64,000 nt of DNA from an uncultured Kordia sp. (GTDB lineage Bacteria; Bacteroidota; Bacteroidia; Flavobacteriales; Flavobacteriaceae), in NCBI RefSeq assembly GCF_947489565.1, contig NZ_CANLEA010000016.1, positions 1-64,000 on the forward strand, read 5' to 3'. Shown here piece after piece: positions 8,653 to 17,590 of the stretch. The stretch's first letter is position 1, and each line of letters starts with the position of its first letter. The translations under genes and the position numbers were made by a program. Below the pieces are notes generated by a model. That model was given only the letters and a program-made list of their open reading frames with translations. It was not told where the DNA came from and made no database searches.

Positions 8653-9690
8653 ATGGGATTTTTTGATTTCTTAACGGAGGAAATAGCGATAGATTTAGGA
8701 ACTGCAAACACCTTAATTATTCACAATGACAAGGTCGTTGTTGATAGTCCATCTATTGTCGCCAGGGACAGGATTTCTAACAAAATTATTGCCGTCGGAC
8801 AGGAAGCTGCTCGTATGCAAGGAAAAACCCATGAGAACATCAAAACCATTCGTCCATTGAAAGATGGAGTAATTGCTGATTTTGATGCTTCTGAAAAAAT
8901 GATCAGTCTGTTCATAAAAAATATTCCAGCACTTAAAAAGAAATTATTTCCGCCATCATTGCGTATGGTAATTTGTATTCCATCAGGAATTACAGAAGTG
9001 GAAATGCGCGCCGTAAAAGAATCGGCAGAACGTGTAAATGGAAAAGAAGTTTATTTGATACACGAACCAATGGCAGCTGCCATTGGTATCGGTGTCGATA
9101 TCATGCAACCAAAAGGAAACATGATTGTTGATATTGGTGGAGGAACTACTGAAATTGCCGTGATCGCTTTGGGCGGAATTGTCTGTGACAAATCTGTAAA
9201 AGTTGCCGGTGATGTGTTTACCAACGATATTGTATACTACATGCGTACGCAACACAACTTATATGTGGGAGAACGTACTGCAGAAAAAATTAAGATTCAA
9301 ATTGGAGCTGCCACAGAAGATTTAGAAGTTCCGCCAGAAGAAATGTCGGTTCAAGGACGTGACTTGTTAACAGGAAAGCCAAAACAAGTACAAATCTCAT
9401 ATAGAGAAGTTGCCAAAGCTTTAGACAAATCTATTTTACGTATTGAAGATGCTGTGATGGAAACCTTATCACAAACGCCGCCAGAATTGGCAGCCGATAT
9501 CTACAATACAGGAATTTATCTTGCTGGTGGAGGATCAATGCTTCGTGGATTGGACAAACGTTTGTCTCAAAAAACAGACTTACCAGTATATATTGCTGAA
9601 GATCCATTAAGAGCGGTAGTACGCGGAACAGGAATTACCCTGAAAAATCTAAACAAATTTAAAAGTGTATTAATAGGGAAGAAGAACTGA
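8653..9690 (+). CDS. mreB: Rod-shape-determining actin homologue MreB
   Basis: A protein of 345 residues with the actin-fold nucleotide-binding motifs: IAIDLGTANTLI near the N-terminus (phosphate 1), MIVDIGGGTTEIAV (phosphate 2) and YLAGGGSMLRG (adenosine motif). MreB polymerises under the inner membrane and organises the elongasome with MreC, MreD, RodA and PBP2, all encoded immediately downstream. Its length is normal for the family. Confidence 0.97.
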   Translation: MGFFDFLTEEIAIDLGTANTLIIHNDKVVVDSPSIVARDRISNKIIAVGQEAARMQGKTHENIKTIRPLKDGVIADFDASEKMISLFIKNIPALKKKLFPPSLRMVICIPSGITEVEMRAVKESAERVNGKEVYLIHEPMAAAIGIGVDIMQPKGNMIVDIGGGTTEIAVIALGGIVCDKSVKVAGDVFTNDIVYYMRTQHNLYVGERTAEKIKIQIGAATEDLEVPPEEMSVQGRDLLTGKPKQVQISYREVAKALDKSILRIEDAVMETLSQTPPELAADIYNTGIYLAGGGSMLRGLDKRLSQKTDLPVYIAEDPLRAVVRGTGITLKNLNKFKSVLIGKKN

Positions 9691-9697
9691 ATAGCTC

Positions 9698-10519
9698 ATG
9701 CAACATATAATTAACTTTCTAATCAAGAATAAAAACTTTATTCTATTTTTAGTGTTGCTGTCTATCTCTTTGCTCTTTACGATTCAATCACATTCTTATC
9801 ACAAAAGTAAATTTATCAACTCTGCCAATTGGCTTACAGGAGGTATTTACGAACAAGCAAATGGTGTCTCGTCGTATTTTTCGTTGAAATCAGAAAATGA
9901 ACGATTGGTGGAAGAAAACAGACAGCTCAAAAATATTCTGTACAACAAAAAAGATAGCATAAGCTCCATTCAATTTATTGATAGTACTTCTTATCCAACA
10001 GATTATTTGTTTCGTTCTGCAAAAATTACCAAAAACAGCTATTCAAGGCGAAACAATATTTTACTTATCAATAAAGGAAATCGCGATAGTATTGCAACCG
10101 ACATGGGCGTTATGAATTCAAAAGGTGTTATTGGAATTGTAGATCGTGTTGGCGGAAGTCATGCTACAGTGATTAGTATTCTAAATTCCATCTCTAAAAT
10201 TAATGCTACTATAAAGAACACAAATTATATTGGAAGTCTTACTTGGAATGGCGAAAATCCGAATATCGTACAGCTAGAAGATGTAGAAAAGTTAGCAACG
10301 TTTTCGGCAAATGACACTATTATCACTGGAGGAAATTCAACTTTATTTCCAAAAGGCATTCCTATTGGAATCATCAAAGATTTTCAACTGAATACCACTG
10401 AAAATCTATACAAGATAAACGTGCAATTATTTAATGATATGACGAGTTTAGAACATGTATACATCATTGAAAACTTGCACAGAGAAGAAATTGATAACTT
10501 ATTAGCTCCTGAAAACTAG
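9698..10519 (+). CDS. mreC: Rod-shape-determining protein MreC
   Basis: A protein of 273 residues with one N-terminal membrane segment (about 13-30), a coiled-coil stretch (about 60-85, SENERLVEENRQLKN) and a C-terminal periplasmic beta domain containing the MreC-type sequence GVMNSKGVIGIVDRVG. MreC is the periplasmic scaffold that activates PBP2. The gene begins 7 bp after mreB and its stop directly abuts the mreD start, indicating tight co-translation. Confidence 0.95.
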   Translation: MQHIINFLIKNKNFILFLVLLSISLLFTIQSHSYHKSKFINSANWLTGGIYEQANGVSSYFSLKSENERLVEENRQLKNILYNKKDSISSIQFIDSTSYPTDYLFRSAKITKNSYSRRNNILLINKGNRDSIATDMGVMNSKGVIGIVDRVGGSHATVISILNSISKINATIKNTNYIGSLTWNGENPNIVQLEDVEKLATFSANDTIITGGNSTLFPKGIPIGIIKDFQLNTTENLYKINVQLFNDMTSLEHVYIIENLHREEIDNLLAPEN

Positions 10520-11026
10520 ATGGGTCCAGTTATTTTTTGGAATAGTGTCCGATTTATAGTCGCTGTATTAGTGCAAGTATTGATATGCAATCATATCGAT
10601 TTCTTGGGTTATATCAATCCGTTGGTATACATCTATTTCATCTTTCTATTTCCTTTAAATGCTAACAGAAGCGCCTTTTTAGTCATTGCCTTTTTATTAG
10701 GACTTACCGTTGATATGTTTTCCGATACTGGCGGCGCACATGCTGCTGCTTGCTTGATCATTGCCTATATTAGACCATTTGTATTGCGCTTTGCTTTTGG
10801 AATAAGTTACGAGCATCAATCGGTAAAACTAGAAAGTACTGCTTTTGGACAACGCATGGTGTATATTGTCATTTTGACCTTTATCCATCACTTTTTCTTT
10901 TTTCTATTAGAAATTTTTAACATTTCTTCTATCCTAATCATCCTAAGAAATACCGCATTCTTTAGTATCTTTACTATCCTAATCATCACACTATCAATAA
11001 CTTTATTTAGTCGAAAAAATTCATGA
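10520..11026 (+). CDS. mreD: Rod-shape-determining membrane protein MreD
   Basis: A small polytopic membrane protein of 168 residues with about five hydrophobic segments. Sequence conservation in MreD is weak; the call rests mainly on its position between mreC (0 bp) and mrdA (4-bp overlap) and on the matching size and topology. It links MreC to the RodA-PBP2 synthase. Confidence 0.9.
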   Translation: MGPVIFWNSVRFIVAVLVQVLICNHIDFLGYINPLVYIYFIFLFPLNANRSAFLVIAFLLGLTVDMFSDTGGAHAAACLIIAYIRPFVLRFAFGISYEHQSVKLESTAFGQRMVYIVILTFIHHFFFFLLEIFNISSILIILRNTAFFSIFTILIITLSITLFSRKNS

Positions 11027-12906
11027 GGAAACTTTTGTTATACCTTGTTGTTGTCTCTGTTGGACTTATTTACACAGGGCGTCTCTCCTATTTGCAATTA
11101 TTTAATGAAGTAGAAGTCGCCACAAATTTTTTGAATGATAGTGCCATCAAAACAGAATATACGTATCCTGAACGCGGTTATGTGTATGACAGAAACGGGA
11201 CATTGCTCGTTGCAAACCAACCTTCGTATGATGTGATGATTATTCCACGCGAAGTAAAAGCATTAGACACACTTGAATTCTGTAAATTTTTACGCATCAC
11301 CAAAGACGATTTTTTAAAGCGTTTTAAAAAAGCTAAGAATTACTCTAGGCGCGTTCCATCTGTATTTGTAGCGCAAATGGCAAAAAAAGATTATGCTTTT
11401 CTTCAAGAAAAAATGCATCGTTATAAAGGATTCTATATTCAAAAACGTTCCATTCGTAACTATCAAGTCAGCAATGGTGCTAATGTATTAGGATTTATCA
11501 GCGAAGTAAATAATACCGATTTAAAAAAGAATCCGTATTACCAATCTGGAGAATTGATTGGTCGTACAGGTATTGAAAAGGTATATGAAAAGGAATTACG
11601 TGGTACTAAAGGTGTAAAACGAATTCAAAAAGACATTCACAACAAAATACTTGGTTCTTATAAAAATGGAAGTTTAGATACGCTTCCAGTAAACGGAAAA
11701 GACATTCAAATTACTATTGATGCCAAATTACAAGCATATGGTGAAAAGTTGATGGTAAATAAACGTGGTGGAATTGTCGCTATTGAACCAGCTTCAGGAG
11801 AAATATTAGCTTTAATTTCTGCACCGAGTTATGATCCTGATTTACTAGTAGGTCGCCAACGTTCAAAAAATTACAGTGCATTACATTACGACTCCATCAG
11901 CAAACCATTATATGACAGAGGATTATTAGCTTCATATCCTCCAGGATCACCATTTAAAACTTTAAATGCTTTGGTTGCCTTGCAAGAAGGTGTCATTACA
12001 CCAACATATACTTATACTTGCCGCAATGGTTATATTTATGGAAGAAGTGGACGAAAAATGGGGTGTCACTGCGGAAGCGGAAGACGTAATGTAATTAATG
12101 GCGTTGCCAAATCTTGTAATGCTTATTTTGCAAATGCTTATCGTCAAACTATCAGCAAATACGATTCTCCCAAAGAAGGTATGAATGTGTGGAGCAGTCA
12201 TATTAAAAGTTTTGGTTTGGGCGCCTATTTTGGAAATGACTTATCTACGGGTCGTCCAGGAAGAATTCCCACAGGCGATTATTACACCGACAGCTATTTT
12301 AAACATAACAAATGGCATGTTTTAAACACCATTTCAAATGCTATTGGACAAGGACAAGTAGAATTGACTCCAATTCAATTGGCAAACATGACAGCAGCTA
12401 TTGCCAATAGAGGTCATTATTATACGCCACATATTATCAAGAAGATTGATAATGAACCTATTGATGATCCACATTTTACGGAGGCAAAACATACCACAAT
12501 TGACAAGCAACATTTTGAACCTGTTATTCAAGGAATGCACGATGTATTTAGCATGAAAAAAGGAGGAACTGCCAGATGGTTGAATGTACCAGGTATAGAA
12601 ATTTGTGGAAAAACGGGAACTGCAGAAAACTTCACTAAGATTGATGGAGAAAAAACACAGCTAACCGATCATTCTATTTTTGTGGCTTTTGCTCCTAAGG
12701 ACAATCCGAAAATTGCTATTGCTGTATTTGTAGAAAACGGATATTATGGCGCACGTTGGGCAGGGAAAATTTCTAGTTTAATGATTGAACAGTATTTAAA
12801 AGGTGAAATTACCTTGAAAAATATGGAAAAGTTAGTGCTTGAGAAGAGTTTGGAAGATGAATATGCAAAGCCACTGAGTGGAGAACCATTTACAATTAAT
12901 GAGTAG
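11023..12906 (+). CDS. mrdA: Penicillin-binding protein 2, elongasome transpeptidase
   Basis: A class B PBP of 627 residues, anchored by an N-terminal membrane segment. The pedestal domain carries RGYVYDRNGTLLA-like sequence at 51-63 and GRTGIEKVYE at 180-189. Transpeptidase motifs are SPFK at 309-312 (nucleophile Ser309), SCN at 364-366 and KTG at 530-532. A Cys-containing insertion between the first two motifs (C333, C348, C350) is normal for PBP2 proteins, which have a zinc-site-like loop here. It crosslinks lateral-wall peptidoglycan together with RodA, encoded next with an 8-bp overlap. Confidence 0.95.
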   Translation: MRKLLLYLVVVSVGLIYTGRLSYLQLFNEVEVATNFLNDSAIKTEYTYPERGYVYDRNGTLLVANQPSYDVMIIPREVKALDTLEFCKFLRITKDDFLKRFKKAKNYSRRVPSVFVAQMAKKDYAFLQEKMHRYKGFYIQKRSIRNYQVSNGANVLGFISEVNNTDLKKNPYYQSGELIGRTGIEKVYEKELRGTKGVKRIQKDIHNKILGSYKNGSLDTLPVNGKDIQITIDAKLQAYGEKLMVNKRGGIVAIEPASGEILALISAPSYDPDLLVGRQRSKNYSALHYDSISKPLYDRGLLASYPPGSPFKTLNALVALQEGVITPTYTYTCRNGYIYGRSGRKMGCHCGSGRRNVINGVAKSCNAYFANAYRQTISKYDSPKEGMNVWSSHIKSFGLGAYFGNDLSTGRPGRIPTGDYYTDSYFKHNKWHVLNTISNAIGQGQVELTPIQLANMTAAIANRGHYYTPHIIKKIDNEPIDDPHFTEAKHTTIDKQHFEPVIQGMHDVFSMKKGGTARWLNVPGIEICGKTGTAENFTKIDGEKTQLTDHSIFVAFAPKDNPKIAIAVFVENGYYGARWAGKISSLMIEQYLKGEITLKNMEKLVLEKSLEDEYAKPLSGEPFTINE

Positions 12907-14191
12907 AGAAGTAAAATTTGTCAAAAAAATAGATTGGCTTTCCATACTGCTATATTTTTTATTGGTGGGTATTGGTTGGATCAATATTTATTCGGCTTCG
13001 GTAACCGAGAGTACTACTGGACTTTTGGATATGAACGAACTGTATGGAAAACAGTTGTTTTTTATAGGCACAAGTGTCATACTTATTATTCTTATACTTT
13101 CTATAGAAGCCAAGTTTTATGAACGATTTTCCAGTATTATTTATATTGTAGGATTGGTGAGTTTACTCTCTTTAATGGTACTTGGAAAAGAAATTAATGG
13201 TGCCAAGTCTTGGTATGCCATTGGTAGTTTTACGCTACAACCTTCCGAATTTGCGAAAGCTGCTACGGTACTCGCGCTGGCAAAGTTTCTGAGCGATATA
13301 CAAACCAATATCAACAACTTTGAACATCAGTTGATTGCGTTTGCCATTATTCTCATTCCGCCCATGTTGATCATGTTACAACCTGATGCAGGAAGTGCTA
13401 TGGTATATTTGGCATTCTTTTTTGTATTGTATCGTGAAGGCTTGCCTCCTATTTATTTATGGATTGGTTTTATACTGGTATTACTATTTGTCATTACGCT
13501 TAAATTAGGATATATATACACTATTATTGGAACCGCAGTCATAGGTTTGGCGTGTATTTTTATCTTCTTTAAGAAGAAATTGAAACAACAACGAAAGACA
13601 ACGTTAGCACTTACGTCATTGATTGCTGCAATTGGATTTATTTTAGCGGTAAATTATATCTTTTACAATGTATTCCAACAACATCACCGCGATCGTTTTA
13701 CGTTGGTTTTAGGACTTGAAAAAGATCCTGTGAAATTGGAAAAGATTCGAAAAACTTTTGGTTTCAATACCAATCAGTCAGAAATTGCCATTAGTTCCGG
13801 TGGTTTTAAAGGAAAAGGTTGGCTCAAAGGAACACGAACGAAAGGTGATTTTGTCCCTGAACAAGATACCGACTACATTTTTACAACCGTTGGTGAAGAA
13901 TGGGGATTTATAGGAAGTTCGATAGTGATCTTTTTATTTGTGTTTTTGCTCTTGCGAATATTGACGCGAGCCGAACAGCAGAAAAATAAATTTAGTCGTG
14001 TATACGGTTATAGTGTCGCCGCCATTCTGTTTTTTCACTTTGCCATTAATATTGGAATGGTGATTGGATTATTTCCGACTGTTGGAATTCCGCTGCCTTT
14101 CTTTAGTTATGGCGGTTCGGGACTTTGGGGATTCACCATTTTACTCTTTATTTTTATCAAGCTTGACGCGAATCGTATTAACGAGTGGTAA
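12899..14191 (+). CDS. rodA: Peptidoglycan glycosyltransferase RodA
   Basis: A SEDS-family membrane protein with about ten transmembrane segments that polymerises glycan strands as partner of PBP2. Family motifs include GAKSWYAIGSFTLQPSEFAK, the Asp-containing MLQPDAGSA and the C-terminal PLPFFSYGGSGL. The frame is open from a GTG at 12878, but ATG at 12899 overlaps the mrdA stop in the usual translational-coupling style and gives 430 residues. Last gene of the mre operon. Confidence 0.95.
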   Translation: MSREVKFVKKIDWLSILLYFLLVGIGWINIYSASVTESTTGLLDMNELYGKQLFFIGTSVILIILILSIEAKFYERFSSIIYIVGLVSLLSLMVLGKEINGAKSWYAIGSFTLQPSEFAKAATVLALAKFLSDIQTNINNFEHQLIAFAIILIPPMLIMLQPDAGSAMVYLAFFFVLYREGLPPIYLWIGFILVLLFVITLKLGYIYTIIGTAVIGLACIFIFFKKKLKQQRKTTLALTSLIAAIGFILAVNYIFYNVFQQHHRDRFTLVLGLEKDPVKLEKIRKTFGFNTNQSEIAISSGGFKGKGWLKGTRTKGDFVPEQDTDYIFTTVGEEWGFIGSSIVIFLFVFLLLRILTRAEQQKNKFSRVYGYSVAAILFFHFAINIGMVIGLFPTVGIPLPFFSYGGSGLWGFTILLFIFIKLDANRINEW

Positions 14192-14269
14192 CTTCTTAAC
14201 ACATACTTTTCAAAAAATATACAAATGTTAAGTACGGATTTCCCGTATACAGTTCTGAAGGTGTTTTTG

Positions 14270-14277
14270 TACTTTTT
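14270..14277 (+). promoter_or_regulatory. Possible promoter box for the leader-peptide gene
   Basis: TACTTTTT matches seven of eight positions of TAnnTTTG and lies 27 bp before the peptide ATG. A weak hairpin (TACGG/CCGTA) at 14233-14247 precedes it. No good -33 box. Confidence 0.35.
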
Positions 14278-14303
14278 AATCGTTTAACCAAAAATAAACT
14301 ACC

Positions 14304-14483
14304 ATGTTAAAAAGTATTTCAAATTTAGGAACTGTCTTAGACAAAAAAGAACAACGTCAAATCACAGGAAAAGGAATGATTCCAGTGAATCCGAGAGAAT
14401 GTAGATTTTGCAGTGGCGAATGGCTGGAAGATTTTGGATTGTGCGCATTGCCAATTGGTTCACCTTGCGGCGGCTTTTGGTAA
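14304..14483 (+). CDS. Leader-type small peptide precursor with four-cysteine core
   Basis: An open frame of 59 codons with a clear two-part layout. Residues 1-24 resemble the double-glycine leaders of Bacteroidota secreted peptides: MLKSISNLGTVLDKKEQRQI then TGKG, matching the pattern ISNLG..L...EQ..I.GG with a degenerate processing site. Residues 25-59 form a short core with Cys33, Cys36, Cys47 and Cys55, aromatic residues and a GGFW end. Such leaders are cut by C39 peptidase transporters; none is encoded in the window. A possible promoter lies at 14270 and a strong terminator at 14494-14521, so it appears to be its own transcription unit. The C39-like/VKOR/thioredoxin protein encoded at 15910 is a candidate maturation partner. 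Bacteriocin or signal peptide are possible roles. Confidence 0.65.
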   Translation: MLKSISNLGTVLDKKEQRQITGKGMIPVNPRECRFCSGEWLEDFGLCALPIGSPCGGFW

Positions 14484-14493
14484 ATCATTTGAA

Positions 14494-14521
14494 AAAAGAG
14501 CGAACTTAGGTTTGCTCTTTT
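14494..14521 (+). terminator. Rho-independent terminator of the peptide gene
   Basis: AAAAGAGCGAAC pairs with GTTTGCTCTTTT across a TTAG loop. It lies 10 bp after the peptide stop and 29 bp before the convergent LRR gene end, so it can serve both. Confidence 0.8.
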
Positions 14522-14550
14522 CTTATTGAGATTTTAGTTTGATAATTCCC

Positions 14551-15663
14551 TTATCGGATATCAACATTAGGCAAAGCTTCTTTTAATTTTTGCAATTCTT
14601 CTTCTGGTATATCGTTTCCGCTTTCAATCAAAAGTTCATCTAAATGCTGCATTTTATACAAACTTTTGGGAATGGTTTCAAAATCATTATCCCATAAAAT
14701 TAAGGTTCGTAAACTCTGTAAATCCTCAAAATTATCTGGCAAAGACGAAAGCTCATTTCCTCGCATATCAAAGAATCGTAAGTTCGTTAGTCTTACAAAA
14801 TCGTCTGGTAAGGCAGTTATTTGATTATTTGATAAATTCAATCTAGTTAATTGCTGTAAACCTCCTATTTCATTAGAAACTTCTTGCAGCTCATTACTAT
14901 CGAGACTTAACGCTTCCAACGTTGTCAAACAAGCAATTTCTACTGGAAACTCTTTAAACTTATTGCTATGTAAACGAAGTGTTTTTAGTTTTTTAAATTC
15001 ACAAATAGAAGGATCTAAGCTAGAAAGATGATTGATGTTAAAAGATAATATTTCTAAGTTCTCTAATTTTTCAATCCCTTTTGGATATTCAATTAATTCT
15101 TTGAGTGCATACGATACTTGCGTCGTCTTTTTAATTTCTTCTGGAGTATAATCTAAAAAAATAATTCGTTTTCTCTTTAAAATTGCAGCTTCCAAACGCT
15201 TTGACCAATTGCCACCATATTTTTTTGCAATATATTGTGTTGCATAACTATTGTAGGCTTCTACAATCTTTGGACGTCTTCCTGGTTGGCAACCACAATT
15301 CACGCTGAGATAGGTAAAATCAAACTTCGCAGTTAAATCATCAAAAAACGCGCCTTCTCTCCCACAATTTCCATTCGTGCCCCATGTTAAATACAGACCT
15401 GCCTTTTCTTCATAATGCATTTCAGCCAACTCAAAAGTACGTCTTTGTATCAATTCAATGTCTGCTGCTTCTTTTAATTTATCTACATGATTAATTATTT
15501 TTTGAAGCGAATTAAAAGACACACCAACACGATTTTCTAATAACTTCATCTCTCTTGCAGGTGTAAAATCAGTGTATTCTTTCTTATAAATAGCTTCTAT
15601 ATTTTGTGCGCAGACCATATTCAAGAAAAAAAGAAAAATAAGTGTGATTTTAGGTAGTTTCAT
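14551..15663 (-). CDS. Secreted leucine-rich-repeat protein
   Basis: The preferred start at 15663 gives 370 residues beginning with a signal peptide that ends NMVCAQ; the longer frame from 15702 would put 13 residues before it. The first ~190 residues have no domain I recognise and contain a Cys cluster (SVNCGCQPG). From about 190 on there are roughly seven leucine-rich repeats of the bacterial disease-resistance-like type, for example LTRLNLSNNQITALPDDF. LRR units usually bind other proteins. The gene lies between the peptide gene and the VKOR gene but on the other strand, sharing a 246-bp divergent promoter region with the latter. Confidence 0.75.
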   Translation of the reverse strand: MKLPKITLIFLFFLNMVCAQNIEAIYKKEYTDFTPAREMKLLENRVGVSFNSLQKIINHVDKLKEAADIELIQRRTFELAEMHYEEKAGLYLTWGTNGNCGREGAFFDDLTAKFDFTYLSVNCGCQPGRRPKIVEAYNSYATQYIAKKYGGNWSKRLEAAILKRKRIIFLDYTPEEIKKTTQVSYALKELIEYPKGIEKLENLEILSFNINHLSSLDPSICEFKKLKTLRLHSNKFKEFPVEIACLTTLEALSLDSNELQEVSNEIGGLQQLTRLNLSNNQITALPDDFVRLTNLRFFDMRGNELSSLPDNFEDLQSLRTLILWDNDFETIPKSLYKMQHLDELLIESGNDIPEEELQKLKEALPNVDIR

Positions 15664-15684
15664 ACGTTTACAATCAATCATTAT

Positions 15685-15692
15685 CAAAGCTA
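15685..15692 (-). promoter_or_regulatory. Promoter -7 box for the LRR gene
   Basis: On the minus strand TAGCTTTG matches TAnnTTTG exactly, 22 bp before the preferred ATG. This supports the start at 15663 over that at 15702, which would lie upstream of the box. Confidence 0.45.
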
Positions 15693-15909
15693 ACCAATTC
15701 ATTTATAATATAAAAAGGAGATTGAGTAAATAGCCCTCTTTCATGAGCAAACTAGACTATTACACCATAAAAAGCTTTCTATTTTATAAATTTAAACAAC
15801 TACATTTCTTAAAAAGCTTTGTTCTTGTAATAAACCTCAGAAATACTTTCTATCTTTAGTGAGTCTTAAGCAATTTTTAATTTCCCCTACCAAAATTAAA
15901 AACAACTGA

Positions 15910-17457
15910 ATGGAACATATTATACTTTCTTTACTAACTAATAATAGTTATTTGGATGTTAATCGTGAGTTATTGAACTTGCAATTATTATCACATCCTG
16001 ATTACCCAAGTTTAAAAGCAATTACCGATACGCTAGATTATTTCGAGATTGAGAATTTGGCCGCAACGGTACCAAAAGAAGCCTTAGATCAAATGCCCAA
16101 CTGCTTTTTAGCTTTGGTCAGTGGAGAAAAAGGCGATGAAGTCGTTTTGGTAGAAAAGAAACGCAATCTTGTTCAAATTATAAATGCAGACGAAAAGAAA
16201 GAGAAATTAACTGAAGAAACCTTTGCTGAACGTTGGACAGGAACTATTGTCGCTGTTGAAGAACAAGAAAAAACTAGCAGTGTACAATCTATTCAGCAAG
16301 CACTTCCCTACTTTATTGTGGCGGCAGTTGCCTCTGCAAATGTGATTTTAAATTTTAGTTTTCCATATTTATTATATACCGCTTTGACTTTGATTGGTTT
16401 ATACATTAGTATTTTAATCACTCGAGAAGATTTAGGAATTAAAAGTAAAGCAGTTGCCAAGGTTTGTGGTGCTATTTCTAAAAATAGTACTTGTGGTGAA
16501 GTCATTAATACAAAAGGAAATAAAATCTTTGGAATCATTTCATTGAGCGATGCTTCTTTTGTGTTTTTTGCAGGATTATTTCTCATTTTATCTTCTATTG
16601 GATTTCACGAAGGCACATTATTAATGCTTTCTTTAGCAGGAATTCCCGTTATTATTTATGCTTTATTTAGACAAGGAGTTGTACTAAAACAATGGTGTGC
16701 TTTGTGTTTATTGATCGCTGGAATTGTACTGTTGCAAACTGCTTTATTGTTGGTTACTTATAACTATTCTTGGTATCTATTTACACCTTATATTGTAAAG
16801 TTGATTAGTATTTTTGCATTGGTTTATATTGCTTGGGATTATGGAAAATCGTATTGGGAAAGTCATGAAAAGTTAGCCACAACTGAAACTGACTTTTTAA
16901 AGTTTAAGCGAAATCCGGAGTTGTTTAAAACTATGCTTCAAGAGCAGAGTGTTCTTAATCCGAATGTAATTTCTAAGGAATTACGTGTCGTATTTGGCAA
17001 TCCAAATGGCGCGATTAAATTACAAGGTGTTACCAATCCACTATGCGGTTATTGTACAGCTGCTTTTGAATCTTATGATAAATTGGTCAGTACGTATGGA
17101 AATGATATTCAGTTAGAATTTATTTTCAATGTTCCGCCTGATGAAAAGCACAAAAGTACACAGATTGCTTCCCGATTGGTTGATTTGTATACACAAGATC
17201 CTGCAAAATCCTATGCTGCCTTAAAAGAATGGTTTGCCAATAGAAATGTAGAAACTTGGCAGGAAAAATTTGGTATTTCTGAGAATGCAATGGCAGTTGA
17301 AGTCTTAGATACGCACAGAGAATGGTGCAATATTAATGATATACATTATACGCCAGCCAGTATTTTGAATGACCAATTCTTCCCAAAAACATACGAGATA
17401 AAGGATTTACCATTGTTTATTCAAGATATGATTTTGGAAACGCAGCAGGAATCTTAA
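15910..17457 (+). CDS. C39-like / VKOR / thioredoxin membrane oxidoreductase
   Basis: A protein of 515 residues with three parts. Residues 1-120 resemble a peptidase C39 domain (SHPDYPSLKAITDTLDYF), but no N-terminal catalytic Cys is visible, so it is probably a non-proteolytic substrate- or leader-binding module. Residues ~130-310 are a vitamin K epoxide reductase domain with several membrane segments, loop cysteines Cys186 and Cys195 and redox motif CALC at 263-266. Residues ~355-510 form a periplasmic thioredoxin/DsbA-like domain with CGYC at 379-382. VKOR and Trx domains together relay electrons during disulfide formation. In Bacteroidota such proteins occur near leader-peptide genes, and a four-Cys peptide is encoded 1.4 kb upstream. 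Disulfide maturation of that peptide is inference. Confidence 0.85.
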   Translation: MEHIILSLLTNNSYLDVNRELLNLQLLSHPDYPSLKAITDTLDYFEIENLAATVPKEALDQMPNCFLALVSGEKGDEVVLVEKKRNLVQIINADEKKEKLTEETFAERWTGTIVAVEEQEKTSSVQSIQQALPYFIVAAVASANVILNFSFPYLLYTALTLIGLYISILITREDLGIKSKAVAKVCGAISKNSTCGEVINTKGNKIFGIISLSDASFVFFAGLFLILSSIGFHEGTLLMLSLAGIPVIIYALFRQGVVLKQWCALCLLIAGIVLLQTALLLVTYNYSWYLFTPYIVKLISIFALVYIAWDYGKSYWESHEKLATTETDFLKFKRNPELFKTMLQEQSVLNPNVISKELRVVFGNPNGAIKLQGVTNPLCGYCTAAFESYDKLVSTYGNDIQLEFIFNVPPDEKHKSTQIASRLVDLYTQDPAKSYAALKEWFANRNVETWQEKFGISENAMAVEVLDTHREWCNINDIHYTPASILNDQFFPKTYEIKDLPLFIQDMILETQQES

Positions 17458-17504
17458 TTAGCTTCTGTACGATATAGAAAGCCTTTATTAAAATAAAATA
17501 CTAT

Positions 17505-17565
17505 CAAATCGAGCATTATTGAAAATCCCTAGCAACACTAACGAAATTGAATAATGCTCGATTTG
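17505..17565. terminator. Long inverted repeat between convergent genes
   Basis: CAAATCGAGCATTATT at 17505-17520 pairs perfectly with its complement at 17550-17565 around a 29-nt loop. It sits between the VKOR gene and the convergent 17591 gene. No T-run follows, so bidirectional termination or transcript protection are both possible. Confidence 0.5.
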
Positions 17566-17590
17566 ACAACAGAAATTTGAATATAATTGT

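Noticed and set aside
12019-12075. Novel zinc site in PBP2
   Set aside because: A Cys-containing insertion between the SxxK and SxN motifs is a normal feature of PBP2 proteins.
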